64,000 nt of DNA, from NCBI GenBank assembly GCA_000949895.1, contig JWIT01000004.1, positions 62,001 through 126,000 of the forward strand, read 5' to 3'. Below are positions 47,498 through 55,139 of this stretch, in pieces (positions within the stretch are counted from its first letter, which is position 1; each line of letters begins with the position of its first letter). The notes beneath the pieces were generated by a model. That model searched no databases. It saw only the letters and a program-made list of their open reading frames with translations, and was not told the origin of the DNA. The DNA is from Agrobacterium arsenijevicii (GTDB lineage: Bacteria > Pseudomonadota > Alphaproteobacteria > Rhizobiales > Rhizobiaceae). The position numbers were made by a program, and so were the translations under genes.

Positions 47498-48744
47498 CCA
47501 CGGTCGCCACAATCGAAGCAGTCTGGCGGATCGAGCAGCCGAAGCTGACCGCCAGGCTCACCCGGATGCTGCGTGACGTTGGCTTGGCCGAGGAGATCGC
47601 GCAGGATGCGTTCGTGCTGGCTCTGGAGCGCTGGCCTCGCGAAGGCATTCCGAGAAACCCGGCGGCTTGGCTGACCCAGGTCGCCAAGAACCGGGCGCTG
47701 GATCGTCTTCGCAGAACCACCTTGATCGATGGCAAGCACAGGGAGCTTGCCATCGACCTCTCGGAACTGGAGCGGAAGGCACCGGATATCGAGTCGATGC
47801 TCGATGAGGACATCGATGACGATATGCTGCGGTTGATCTTCACCGCATGTCACCCTGTCCTCGCGCCTGAACAAAGGGCCGCGTTGACCCTGCGGCTGCT
47901 GGGAGGCCTGTCTACGGCCGAGATCGGGCGCGCCTTTCTCATGCCGGAAGTTGCGATCGCCCAACGCATTGTCAGAGCCAAGAGAACGCTCCGCGATGCC
48001 GGAATATCATTCGAGACACCCCGCAATGAAGAGCGACGCAGCCGCCTCCCGGCGGTGCTCGAAGTCGTCTACCTGATATTCAACGAAGGCTATGTCGCCA
48101 CAACCGGATCGGCATGGCTGCGGGCCGACCTCTGCGGTGAGGCCATGCGGCTGGGCCGCTCGCTGGTGTCGTTGATGGGAACCGAACCCGAAGTGCTGGG
48201 ATTACTGGCATTGATGGAGTTTCAAGCATCCCGCTTCGCTGCCCGTGTCGATAGCGCAGGGAACCCCATCCTTCTCCTCGACCAGGACCGGGGGCGATGG
48301 GACTGGTCCATGATCCGGCGGGGTCTTTCCTCTCTGAACACGGCGATGGCGCTTACCCCGACACCCGGCCCTTATCAATTGCAGGCGATGATCGCTGCGC
48401 GCCATTCTCAGGCGATGACGGCTGCCGATACCGATTGGATTGCCATTGCAGCCTACTATCAGGCGCTTGCACTGGCAGCTCCGTCACCTATCGTCGAAGT
48501 CAACCGTGCGGTTGCCGTCGGTATGGCGTTTGGACCATTACAGGGTCTGGTCATTGCGGATGCCCTGAAAGACGAACCAAGATTAAAAGGCTCGCATCTC
48601 CTACCCACAGTGCGTGGGGATCTGCTGGAAAGGCTGGGGCGAGGCCTCGAAGCGCGCGCCGAGTTCCTGCGTGCAGCGGAACTGACCGACAATGAGAAAG
48701 AGCGAAGCGTATTGCTTGCACGGGCGAGTTCCGCCACCTCATAG
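47494..48744 (+). CDS. ECF42-group sigma factor
   Basis: A 416-residue ECF sigma factor with an extended C-terminus. Region 2 reads EEIAQDAFVLALERWPREGIPRNPAAWLTQVAKNRALDRLRR and region 4 LAPEQRAALTLRLLGGLSTAEIGRAFLMPEVAIAQRIVRAKRTLRDAGI. The rest (about 200-416) is the TPR-like C-terminal extension typical of ECF42, with EVNRAVAVGMAFGPLQGL and LLPTVRGDLLERLGRGLEARAEFLRAAELTDNEKER. The TTG start overlaps the DGPF stop (TTGA), implying coupling. No anti-sigma gene is nearby; ECF42 factors are thought to be controlled through the C-terminal extension. Confidence 0.92.
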   Translation: MTTVATIEAVWRIEQPKLTARLTRMLRDVGLAEEIAQDAFVLALERWPREGIPRNPAAWLTQVAKNRALDRLRRTTLIDGKHRELAIDLSELERKAPDIESMLDEDIDDDMLRLIFTACHPVLAPEQRAALTLRLLGGLSTAEIGRAFLMPEVAIAQRIVRAKRTLRDAGISFETPRNEERRSRLPAVLEVVYLIFNEGYVATTGSAWLRADLCGEAMRLGRSLVSLMGTEPEVLGLLALMEFQASRFAARVDSAGNPILLLDQDRGRWDWSMIRRGLSSLNTAMALTPTPGPYQLQAMIAARHSQAMTAADTDWIAIAAYYQALALAAPSPIVEVNRAVAVGMAFGPLQGLVIADALKDEPRLKGSHLLPTVRGDLLERLGRGLEARAEFLRAAELTDNEKERSVLLARASSATS

Positions 48745-49045
48745 AGGCTCCCATCGAACCTCGTTGATATTCAAAAAGAAAATCAATTCCGTCGTCTCGC
48801 GAAGCCCACGCCGGCACGACCTGGCCGCCCCGCGAGAAGATTGCTTGCGCATATATTGAAAAACGGACTGACGATGCCGTGAAATTTGCTGAAAGACCAC
48901 ATTGACGGGGCACGGCAATATCTGCTTGGAGTTAAGGCCGCTGAGCACGCCTCACTCAAAATCCAGCCGACAGGGTTGATGCAATTCTGCGGTGGCGACA
49001 ATTCATGAATATTCAAACGAACCCGATATGCAGGGGTTTTCTCCT
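48745..49045. other. Intergenic region before the transpeptidase-hydrolase gene
   Basis: 301 bases. No gene, tRNA or strong hairpin seen. Minus-strand frames (48739-49016) have no recognisable content. Presumably contains the promoter of the downstream gene. Confidence 0.45.
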
Positions 49046-50596
49046 ATGACTTCAGCTTCTCCCCAACGTCGCCTGCCAACGGTAAAGGTTCGGGTCCAAC
49101 GCAATTCGACGGAGTTGCATCATGGAACGCTCTCGATTGGCGACTGGACGGTTCCTTGTGTTGTCGGGCGCGGCGGATTGATCACCACTTCGCTGAAACG
49201 CGAGGGTGATGGCTGCACCCCCATCGGCGTTTTTCCGTTGCGCTACGGCTTTTTCAATTCCAGCCGATGGGCTCCTCCCGCATCCGGACTGTCGTTTCCG
49301 TTCGTTCCGATGACGGATGAAATGGTCTGGGAAGAGGACCCCGGAAGCCCGACCTACAATCGCCTCACCATTACGCCCGGAGGTGCTCCGGACGCAGAGC
49401 GTATCAACAGGGTAAGGTCGGAGCCGCTGTTTGATATCGTCGTGCCGATTGGTCACAACGACGCCAGCGTGGAGCCTCATCGAGGAAGTGCCATTTTCAT
49501 TCATGCCGCCAGATCCGACATGTCGGGAACGGCAGGATGCGTCGCTCTTCGGGAAGACGATCTGAAACGTCTGGTTTCTCTGCTTGTGCCGGGCATGGTC
49601 ATTGATATCGATTTCGACGAACCAATAGACCAGCAGCAATCTCAGCCCGGCCCGATCGAGATTTATCAGTTCAGAAGCCTGCGGCCCGGCCCGCGTCTTC
49701 TGGTTCTGGGTGCGGTGCATGGCAATGAAACATGTGGCCCTGAGGCCATCCGGGAAATTATTGCCGAATGCACGGGACGCAAGCTGAAGATCGAGCGTGG
49801 TCTGGTGACCTTCGTTCCCGTCGTCAACCTGAAAGCATTCCTGAAAGACACGCGCGAAGGCGACCGCAATTTCAATCGGGATTTGCGCGAGGTAACGGTA
49901 CCAAAGCAGTATGAAGACTACGTCGCGAACCAGATTTGCGCCATGATGCGCGAGCACGACGTACTTCTGGATCTGCACTCGTTTCGGTCGCAGGGATCGC
50001 CTTTTGTATTTGTCGGGCCGCGGGACAATGATGGCTCGATTGAACCATTTGCCCGTGCTGCCGAAGAGGAAACATTTGCTTCCGTGCTGGGGCCTGACCT
50101 GATCCTCGACGGCTGGCTTTCTACCAATGTGAATGGTCTTGCGAGACTATCCGGTCGCGCAGGGGCAAATCCTGCCGAGGCAGAGCTGCCGTTATCATCA
50201 GGCGTGGGGACGACAGAATACATGCGGTTTGCCGGCGGTTACGGCGTCACTCTCGAATGTGGTTCGCATCTGGATCCACAGGCGCCCGTCGTCGCAGCGA
50301 ATGCCATACGCCGGGCTCTCGCCGTCTTGAGGCTCATCGATGCGCCTTCTCCGGAGCGAACCGTCAAGCGGGCAATCGAGCTTGTTGATGTGGTCTTTGC
50401 AAGGGATCAGAATGACCGCCTGGCTGCGGCATGGAAAACCGGAGATCAGGTCAGCGTAGGCGATGTCATAGCCTATAGAGCTTCTGGCGAAGCGATCAGA
50501 GCACCGGACGCGGGCTACATCATATTTCCGGATTCGGCGCCTGAGCCTGGGAAGGAACTCTTCTACTTCGGCAAGGCCAGCAACAGGTTTTCGTGA
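49046..50596 (+). CDS. L,D-transpeptidase fused to aspartoacylase-type hydrolase
   Basis: A 516-residue two-domain protein. Residues about 1-195 form a small L,D-transpeptidase domain of the alphaproteobacterial type: CVVGRGGLITTSLKREGDGCTPIGVFPL, then AIFIHAARSD-SGTAGCVALRED with His153 and nucleophile Cys165. Residues about 205-516 match the succinylglutamate desuccinylase/aspartoacylase (M14-like) family: GAVHGNETCGPEAI gives ligands His225 and Glu228, DRNFNRDL the substrate-binding region, LLDLHSF His311, and VTLECG the general base Glu. I chose ATG at 49046 because AGGGG lies nine bases upstream; a GTG at 48992 and ATG at 49028 are in frame. No signal peptide seen. Confidence 0.85.
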   Translation: MTSASPQRRLPTVKVRVQRNSTELHHGTLSIGDWTVPCVVGRGGLITTSLKREGDGCTPIGVFPLRYGFFNSSRWAPPASGLSFPFVPMTDEMVWEEDPGSPTYNRLTITPGGAPDAERINRVRSEPLFDIVVPIGHNDASVEPHRGSAIFIHAARSDMSGTAGCVALREDDLKRLVSLLVPGMVIDIDFDEPIDQQQSQPGPIEIYQFRSLRPGPRLLVLGAVHGNETCGPEAIREIIAECTGRKLKIERGLVTFVPVVNLKAFLKDTREGDRNFNRDLREVTVPKQYEDYVANQICAMMREHDVLLDLHSFRSQGSPFVFVGPRDNDGSIEPFARAAEEETFASVLGPDLILDGWLSTNVNGLARLSGRAGANPAEAELPLSSGVGTTEYMRFAGGYGVTLECGSHLDPQAPVVAANAIRRALAVLRLIDAPSPERTVKRAIELVDVVFARDQNDRLAAAWKTGDQVSVGDVIAYRASGEAIRAPDAGYIIFPDSAPEPGKELFYFGKASNRFS

Positions 50597-50745
50597 GGTC
50601 CTGCTGGCTGTCGTGGGCAGAGATCGGGCCGGCGTTAGCCATGCAATTGGAACGAGGGCGGGTTGCCTAGGGCTCTAAAACGTTAAAATCCGACCAGCCG
50701 GTCAGGCTGATCGGATCATCCGGTGCGGACTTTCAAGCGATGGGG

Positions 50746-51117
50746 TCAGTTGCAGACCCGCATGCTTTCGGTGTGCCAGCCGCCATCATAGGAATTGGGC
50801 ACGCGCCGGTCTTCGAACCAGCAGCGCGGGCGGGGCGGCGGTGGCGGTTCGTAGTAGCGGGGACCACCGTTATTATTGGCGATCGCGCCGCCGATCAGGC
50901 CGCCGATGACGCCTGCAGCCAGGCCGCCGGCGATGATGGCGCCGTCATTGTGGCGACGGTGTTCGCGGTAGGGCGGTGGGGGCGGGCCGCCACGGTCATA
51001 ACCACGGTCGTAGCGCGGACGATAGGGATAGTCCTGCGCGGCGGCGGTGCCGTAGGACGCGAAGACGCTGCCGGTGGCAACCAGTGCGGCAAGGGTGGAA
51101 AGAATTATCTTTTTCAT
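50746..51117 (-). CDS. Secreted glycine-zipper protein
   Basis: A 123-residue exported protein: signal peptide MKKIILSTLAALVATGSVFASYGTAAA, a Tyr/Arg/Pro-rich segment, a glycine-zipper helix AIIAGGLAAGVIGGLIGGAIA (about 60-80), and a C-terminal part with two Cys (RCWFEDRRVPNSYDGGWHTESMRVC). The glycine zipper suggests membrane insertion or oligomerisation, and YMGG/Rcc01698-like envelope proteins of Rhizobiales look similar. No specific role can be assigned. ATG at 51117 is preceded by TATGGAGTAGCCCTCG, a usable ribosome site. Confidence 0.75.
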   Translation of the reverse strand: MKKIILSTLAALVATGSVFASYGTAAAQDYPYRPRYDRGYDRGGPPPPPYREHRRHNDGAIIAGGLAAGVIGGLIGGAIANNNGGPRYYEPPPPPRPRCWFEDRRVPNSYDGGWHTESMRVCN

Positions 51118-51270
51118 CGAGGGCTACTCCATAAGCCTGCTTTGGGAGATAGAGGCTCATTATGCCCGCATGATGGCACGGGCCGGCTGAACGGTTTGTG
51201 AATGTTTCATTTTTATAGGGTTCATATTTTTAGCGATTTTCAAGACGCGGGCCGCCGCCTTTCAGGAACG

Positions 51271-51303
51271 AAAAAGCCCGGCGAATGGCCGGGCTTTTTA
51301 CGC
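51271..51303 (-). terminator. Bidirectional terminator at the end of the porin gene
   Basis: AAAAAGCCCGGC / GGCCGGGCTTTTT around GAAT (51271-51299), 20 bases after the outer-membrane protein gene; A and T tails on both sides. Confidence 0.88.
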
Positions 51304-51322
51304 TGGGGCTGGTTGGCGGGGA

Positions 51323-51955
51323 TCAGAACTTCACACCAAGGCCCACCTTGACGGTGCTCTGGTTGAGATCGGTATTGATGCCGAAGATGTCCTTGTCGCC
51401 ATAGTCGTTGAAACGATATTCAATCCTGCCGAACACATTGTCGGTGAAGGCATAATCCAGACCGGCGCCGACGGTGTAGCCATTGAATGTGGCGCTATCC
51501 TTGCCGCTGCCGGGCGTTTCGGTGAAGCCGCGCGTGGCTGTCCAGCCGGCTGTGCCGTAGATCAGGGCACGGTCGAAGGCATAACCGACGCGGCCACGAA
51601 CGGAGCCCTGCCAGTCGGTGCCGATTTTCACGCCGGCATAATCATTGTCGTTCCAGTTATAATCGACGTCGCCCTCAATGCCGAGGACCACATTATTGTC
51701 GAACTGATAATTGTAACCGGCAAAAGCACCCAGAATGCCGCCATCGAAACTATCCGACGCGACGGGGCCGCCCGCCGAAAAATCGCCGTTCGCCCAGCCC
51801 GCACCGCCTTGAATACCAAGATAGGGACCAGACCAGGTGAAGACCGGCAGGGTTTCCTGCGCGACCGGAGGCGCCGGATTTTCGTAGACGGCATCCGCAG
51901 CCATTGCGGTGCTGGCCGACAGGGCCAAGAGTGACGTTACGATCAGCGTTTTCAT
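51323..51955 (-). CDS. Omp25/RopB-type outer-membrane beta-barrel protein
   Basis: A 210-residue outer-membrane protein. Signal peptide MKTLIVTSLLALSASTAMAADA is followed by an acidic linker and an eight-stranded barrel of alternating residues: SGPYLGIQGGAGWANGDF, AFAGYNYQFDNNVVLGIEGDVDYNW, GSVRGRVGYAFDRALIYGTAGW, YTVGAGLDYAFTDNVFGRIEYRFNDYG. It ends in a C-terminal Phe (VKVGLGVKF), the BAM-complex recognition signal. Similar to Omp25/31 of Brucella and RopB of Rhizobium, which tie the envelope to peptidoglycan or confer stress resistance. Well supported. Confidence 0.92.
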   Translation of the reverse strand: MKTLIVTSLLALSASTAMAADAVYENPAPPVAQETLPVFTWSGPYLGIQGGAGWANGDFSAGGPVASDSFDGGILGAFAGYNYQFDNNVVLGIEGDVDYNWNDNDYAGVKIGTDWQGSVRGRVGYAFDRALIYGTAGWTATRGFTETPGSGKDSATFNGYTVGAGLDYAFTDNVFGRIEYRFNDYGDKDIFGINTDLNQSTVKVGLGVKF

Positions 51956-52294
51956 CGTTTTTCTCCCTGAGCTGACTAGCCTCTATAACATATATTAGGT
52001 GCATTTAATATGGGTTGGGGATCGGCAGTTCCAAGGGGCACGGTGTCCTCTTGCATTGCTGTTCTGATGCGGCGAACGCCTTGAGCGGCGTTTGGTTCCT
52101 TTCGCAGCTTTGTTAAAGGCACGGGAGCGGAGTCACGCTTGGTTGTCTTGACAGCAGGGGGCACGACCATAGAGTTGTGCCAGTCTGCGGCAATGCCGGT
52201 GCTTCGGCGTCTGGGTAAGTCGGTTGTTGCGGGCAAGAATGGGTAAGGGAGGACAGGATCGCATGCGGGTTAGTTTTTATGGGGGAGGGGCGAC
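51956..52294. other. Divergent intergenic region, porin / hypothetical gene
   Basis: 339 bases upstream of the outer-membrane protein gene. The first 60 bases (to about 52010) are relatively AT-rich and should hold its promoter. No further structure recognised; the 86-codon minus-strand frame here looks accidental. Confidence 0.45.
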
Positions 52295-52747
52295 GTGATT
52301 GTCGGAGCCGTTCTCAGTGCCATTCTTCTTCTCACCCTCATCGCGTTTCCGCGGCATCTCAAACCCGTCGTTATCTGCCTGCTGCTGATCTGGACGACCA
52401 CCGCCGCCTTTGTCATCTATGACTGGCGGCGTGGCAGCCAGCGGCTCGACCATATCGTCGCGACGGCCAGCTTCGATGCGGCGTGCACGGATGCGGCCTT
52501 GCCCATTCGCGTCAGCTTCCGCAACGACAACAATGTCGCCGTACAGCGACTGACCTATACGCTCGAAGGGTTCGAACCGGCCTTCCGTGCTTCAGTCTCG
52601 TTCGATCCCTATCAGGTAAGCGAAAGACGGATCGAGGCCGGGGAGACTTTCGCCGCATGCCGCGCATTCCGGTTGCGCAATAATGAAACGGTGGAGCCGC
52701 AACGGCTGGAATGGCGCGTCACCGTGATTTCCGCGGAGTTCGATTGA
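52295..52747 (+). CDS. Hypothetical membrane protein
   Basis: A 150-residue protein. Two N-terminal hydrophobic helices (VGAVLSAILLLTLIAF and PVVICLLLIWTTTAAFVIYDW) precede a soluble domain with a beta-rich look (ACTDAALPIRVSFRNDNNVAVQRLTYTLEGFEPAFRASVSFDPYQVSERRIEAGETFAACRAFRLRN), which might be an immunoglobulin-like fold; two cysteines could form a disulfide outside the membrane. Starts with a GTG at 52295 after GGGGGAGGGGCGAC. I do not recognise a family. No obvious partner genes. Confidence 0.7.
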   Translation: MIVGAVLSAILLLTLIAFPRHLKPVVICLLLIWTTTAAFVIYDWRRGSQRLDHIVATASFDAACTDAALPIRVSFRNDNNVAVQRLTYTLEGFEPAFRASVSFDPYQVSERRIEAGETFAACRAFRLRNNETVEPQRLEWRVTVISAEFD

Positions 52748-52929
52748 ACTTTCGCTTCTTCCGGCCATCACGGCATTTTGAAGATTTTCGCGCTGGCGCG
52801 TGAGAACCCCTGTGCCGCAACGGGTTCTTGAGGGTGCTCACGTTCTCGCCGGCCGCGCCAAGGCGGCCTTGGCTGACAGGGGACTTGTTTTCGCCGGTTT
52901 GCAATGCCACCTGCCCACCCGTCCGATGA

Positions 52930-53508
52930 ATGTTGCGGGTTGAGGTTTTGCGTATTGTTCTGAAGTTTCTGAAAATTACCGCCATCGGCCTTGTCGCCCT
53001 GCCGGTTCTGGCCGGCGCACACATGGGTATCGGCCAGCTGACCGGAAATTTTCACGAGGTCATTCCCGGCGAACTTTACCGTTCGGCCCAGCCTAGCGGC
53101 AAGGACATCACGGCCTATGCCAAGACCTACGGCATCAAGACGATCATCAATCTGCGCGATGAAAAGCGTGAAGGCTGGTACGACGCCGAAAGCCGGGCGG
53201 CAAAAAACAACGGCATCCGGCTTGTCGATTATCCCTTGAGTTCAAGCGAGAAACTGCCGGTGGAGGAAGCGGAAATGCTGGCGGCCGTGCTGCGCAACGC
53301 TGAAAAGCCGATCCTCATCCATTGCGAACACGGCGCCAACCGTACCGGGCTTGCATCCGCGATCTATGTCGCGGCCGTGGCCGGCAAGAGCGAGGCGGCG
53401 GCCGAGTTCCAGCTTTCGCCCTATTATGGGCATGTGCCGATCCCCGGTATCGGGCGCTATGAAATGTATCAGTCCTGGGACGATTTCGAGGAAACCATCG
53501 GGTTTTGA
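52930..53508 (+). CDS. Tyrosine / dual-specificity phosphatase family protein
   Basis: A 192-residue protein with an N-terminal hydrophobic helix (LKITAIGLVALPVLAGAHMGI, about 15-35) that may act as a signal anchor, so the catalytic part is probably periplasmic. The catalytic loop HCEHGANRTG gives Cys132 and Arg138, the CX5R motif of the dual-specificity phosphatase superfamily; GELYRSAQPSG near the start and TIINLRDEKREGWY resemble the Siw14/PFA-DSP type. Such enzymes may act on phosphotyrosine or inositol phosphates. No kinase partner lies nearby. Start ATG at 52930 lacks a clear ribosome site. Confidence 0.85.
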   Translation: MLRVEVLRIVLKFLKITAIGLVALPVLAGAHMGIGQLTGNFHEVIPGELYRSAQPSGKDITAYAKTYGIKTIINLRDEKREGWYDAESRAAKNNGIRLVDYPLSSSEKLPVEEAEMLAAVLRNAEKPILIHCEHGANRTGLASAIYVAAVAGKSEAAAEFQLSPYYGHVPIPGIGRYEMYQSWDDFEETIGF

Positions 53509-53568
53509 GGGTAGCCCGCGAGGTTTTTTGAGATTGCGAAAGCTGAGGCCGATGGCCTCAAACGCGAC

Positions 53569-53653
53569 GTCATCCTCGGCCTTGTGCCGAGGATCTACGC
53601 ACGTAGCATCCTGCATATAGGTTGCAGATGCTCGGGACAGGCCCGAGCATGAC
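53569..53653. repeat. Palindromic intergenic repeat, family 1, diverged copy
   Basis: Left arm GTCATCCTCGGCCTTGTGCC (53569-53595) and right arm GATGCTCGGGACAGGCCCGA (53627-53653). Arms are related to the two full copies but have changed in several places, partly in a compensatory way that keeps each arm palindromic. Confidence 0.75.
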
Positions 53654-53706
53654 GGAAGAGAGGTTCGTGAGCCTCGTCAGCCGCCACCCACCTCCCGCAA
53701 TGCTGC

Positions 53707-54954
53707 TTAATACGCCCCGCCGCTTTCCTTGATCACCTTGGTCAGGCTCCCCGTTGCCGGGAAAAGCGGGATAAGGCAGGCCTGGAGCGCGTGGTAGATA
53801 TCGCCCTTGCCGGGGAAAAGCGTGTGGGCCGGAACCAGATCTTCCGTCAGTTCCTCGTGCCAGCCGCCATTGCCGTGGTCGATGAAGTTATTGGCAACCG
53901 TGCTCCAGATGCGGCGGTAGCTGTCTTCGTAAAATGCATCCGCTGGCAGGTTTTCGTTGAGGAAGTGGGCCGCACCCGCCGCCTCGCACATGGGCCACCA
54001 GAGCTTTGCCGTCTTATCGGGAGTGTCATTCCAGTCAAGCGTATAAAAGAAGCCGCCCTTTTCCCGATCCCAGCCAAGCGCCATGGATTGCACGAACAGC
54101 GATTTCGCAGCCACCGGCATCCAGTCGTGGCGGCGCTCACCCAGCACCCACAATTGCAGGATGAGGCGGGCCCATTCCAGCCAGTGACCGGGGGTAGAGC
54201 CGGAGGGGCGGAACATTTCGTTGCCGCGGTAATCCTTGTCGAGTGTCCAGTTCTCGTCGAAATGCTCCGGCACGCGGAAATCCAGTTCGCCTGCCCGGCG
54301 GCGGATCACGAGGTCGGCAATACGTTCGGCCTTGGTCAAATAATTGCTGTCACCGGTTGCCTCATAGGCCGCCATCAGCGCTTCGGTCAGGTGCATGTTG
54401 GAATTCTGGCCGCGATAATTGTCGATGGGCGACCAGTCGCGATTGAATTCCTCGGCGATCGCGCCGTGTTTTTCTTCCCAGAAACGGGTTTCCAGAACCT
54501 CGGTAATGTCGGCCAGCATCTGGTCGGCAAGAGGGTGACCGACGGTCTTGGCGGAGGAGGCGGCCAGAAGCACGAAGGCATGGCCATAACCCTGCTTGGT
54601 GGCATCCACCGGGCCGCCATCGTTCACCTGCCAGAAATAACCGCCATGCTCGCTGTCGCGATGCTTGTTCCACAGATAGGTCATGCCGTGGTCGACGATA
54701 TCGCCGCAGCCCGGCCGGCCGAGCAGATGGCCGATGGAGAAGCAATGCACCATGCGCGCCGAGGCATGGATGCCGCGCACCGGGTTGTTTTTCTGCAGCG
54801 GCGCGCCCTTGGCGTCGAGATCGAAGAAGCCGCCGGCCGTGTTGACGGCGCGGTATTGGAAGAAATCGAAAAGCCCATCGGCCTGTTTGACCAGCCATTG
54901 GCGGTGCCATGGCAAGGTGTTCCAGCTCCGGTTGTTGTGGTCGTCGTCCGGCAT
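53707..54954 (-). CDS. AGE-family epimerase/isomerase
   Basis: A 415-residue protein of the N-acylglucosamine 2-epimerase (AGE) family, an (alpha/alpha)6 barrel. Features are WLVKQADGLFDFFQYRAVNTAGGFFDLDAKGAPL, GCGDIVDHGMTYLWNKHRDSEHGGYFWQVNDGGPVDATKQGYGHAFVLLAAS, and STPGHWLEWARLILQLW with the conserved His. These enzymes convert mannose to fructose or glucose, or related sugars; the mannose isomerase of Agrobacterium belongs here, but the substrate cannot be fixed by eye. I prefer ATG at 54954 (MPDDDHN), which has GGAGGAAGAG upstream, over ATG at 54966. Convergent with the phosphatase gene. Confidence 0.87.
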   Translation of the reverse strand: MPDDDHNNRSWNTLPWHRQWLVKQADGLFDFFQYRAVNTAGGFFDLDAKGAPLQKNNPVRGIHASARMVHCFSIGHLLGRPGCGDIVDHGMTYLWNKHRDSEHGGYFWQVNDGGPVDATKQGYGHAFVLLAASSAKTVGHPLADQMLADITEVLETRFWEEKHGAIAEEFNRDWSPIDNYRGQNSNMHLTEALMAAYEATGDSNYLTKAERIADLVIRRRAGELDFRVPEHFDENWTLDKDYRGNEMFRPSGSTPGHWLEWARLILQLWVLGERRHDWMPVAAKSLFVQSMALGWDREKGGFFYTLDWNDTPDKTAKLWWPMCEAAGAAHFLNENLPADAFYEDSYRRIWSTVANNFIDHGNGGWHEELTEDLVPAHTLFPGKGDIYHALQACLIPLFPATGSLTKVIKESGGAY

Positions 54955-55079
54955 CTCTTCCTCCATGCGGTTTGCTGCTTCGGCTTATATCCTTGCCGTA
55001 TAAACCTGTCATCTGTCGTTGAAATTTCGTAGTCTGCCGCAAAGGCGCAAAGCCATACCTATCCCTTGAAGATATATTG

Positions 55080-55099
55080 ACATAAACATATCTTTATGT
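55080..55099. promoter_or_regulatory. 20-bp palindrome upstream of metH
   Basis: ACATAAACATATCTTTATGT is a near-perfect palindrome (only the two C positions differ) 40 bases upstream of the metH start. A regulator dimer site is likely; methionine-cycle genes in alphaproteobacteria are often controlled by ArsR-family SahR/SamR proteins through such sites. The regulator is not encoded in the window. Confidence 0.6.
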
Positions 55100-55139
55100 G
55101 ACTTGACGGCTTGCGATCTTGCAAATCGAAATGAGGAGT

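Noticed and set aside
53791-55032. 413-codon plus-strand frame opposite the AGE epimerase gene
   Set aside because: Pure antisense of a clear family member; no domain recognised.
55060-55139. SAM or cobalamin riboswitch upstream of metH
   Set aside because: The region is too short and lacks the conserved cores; the palindrome fits a protein operator better.
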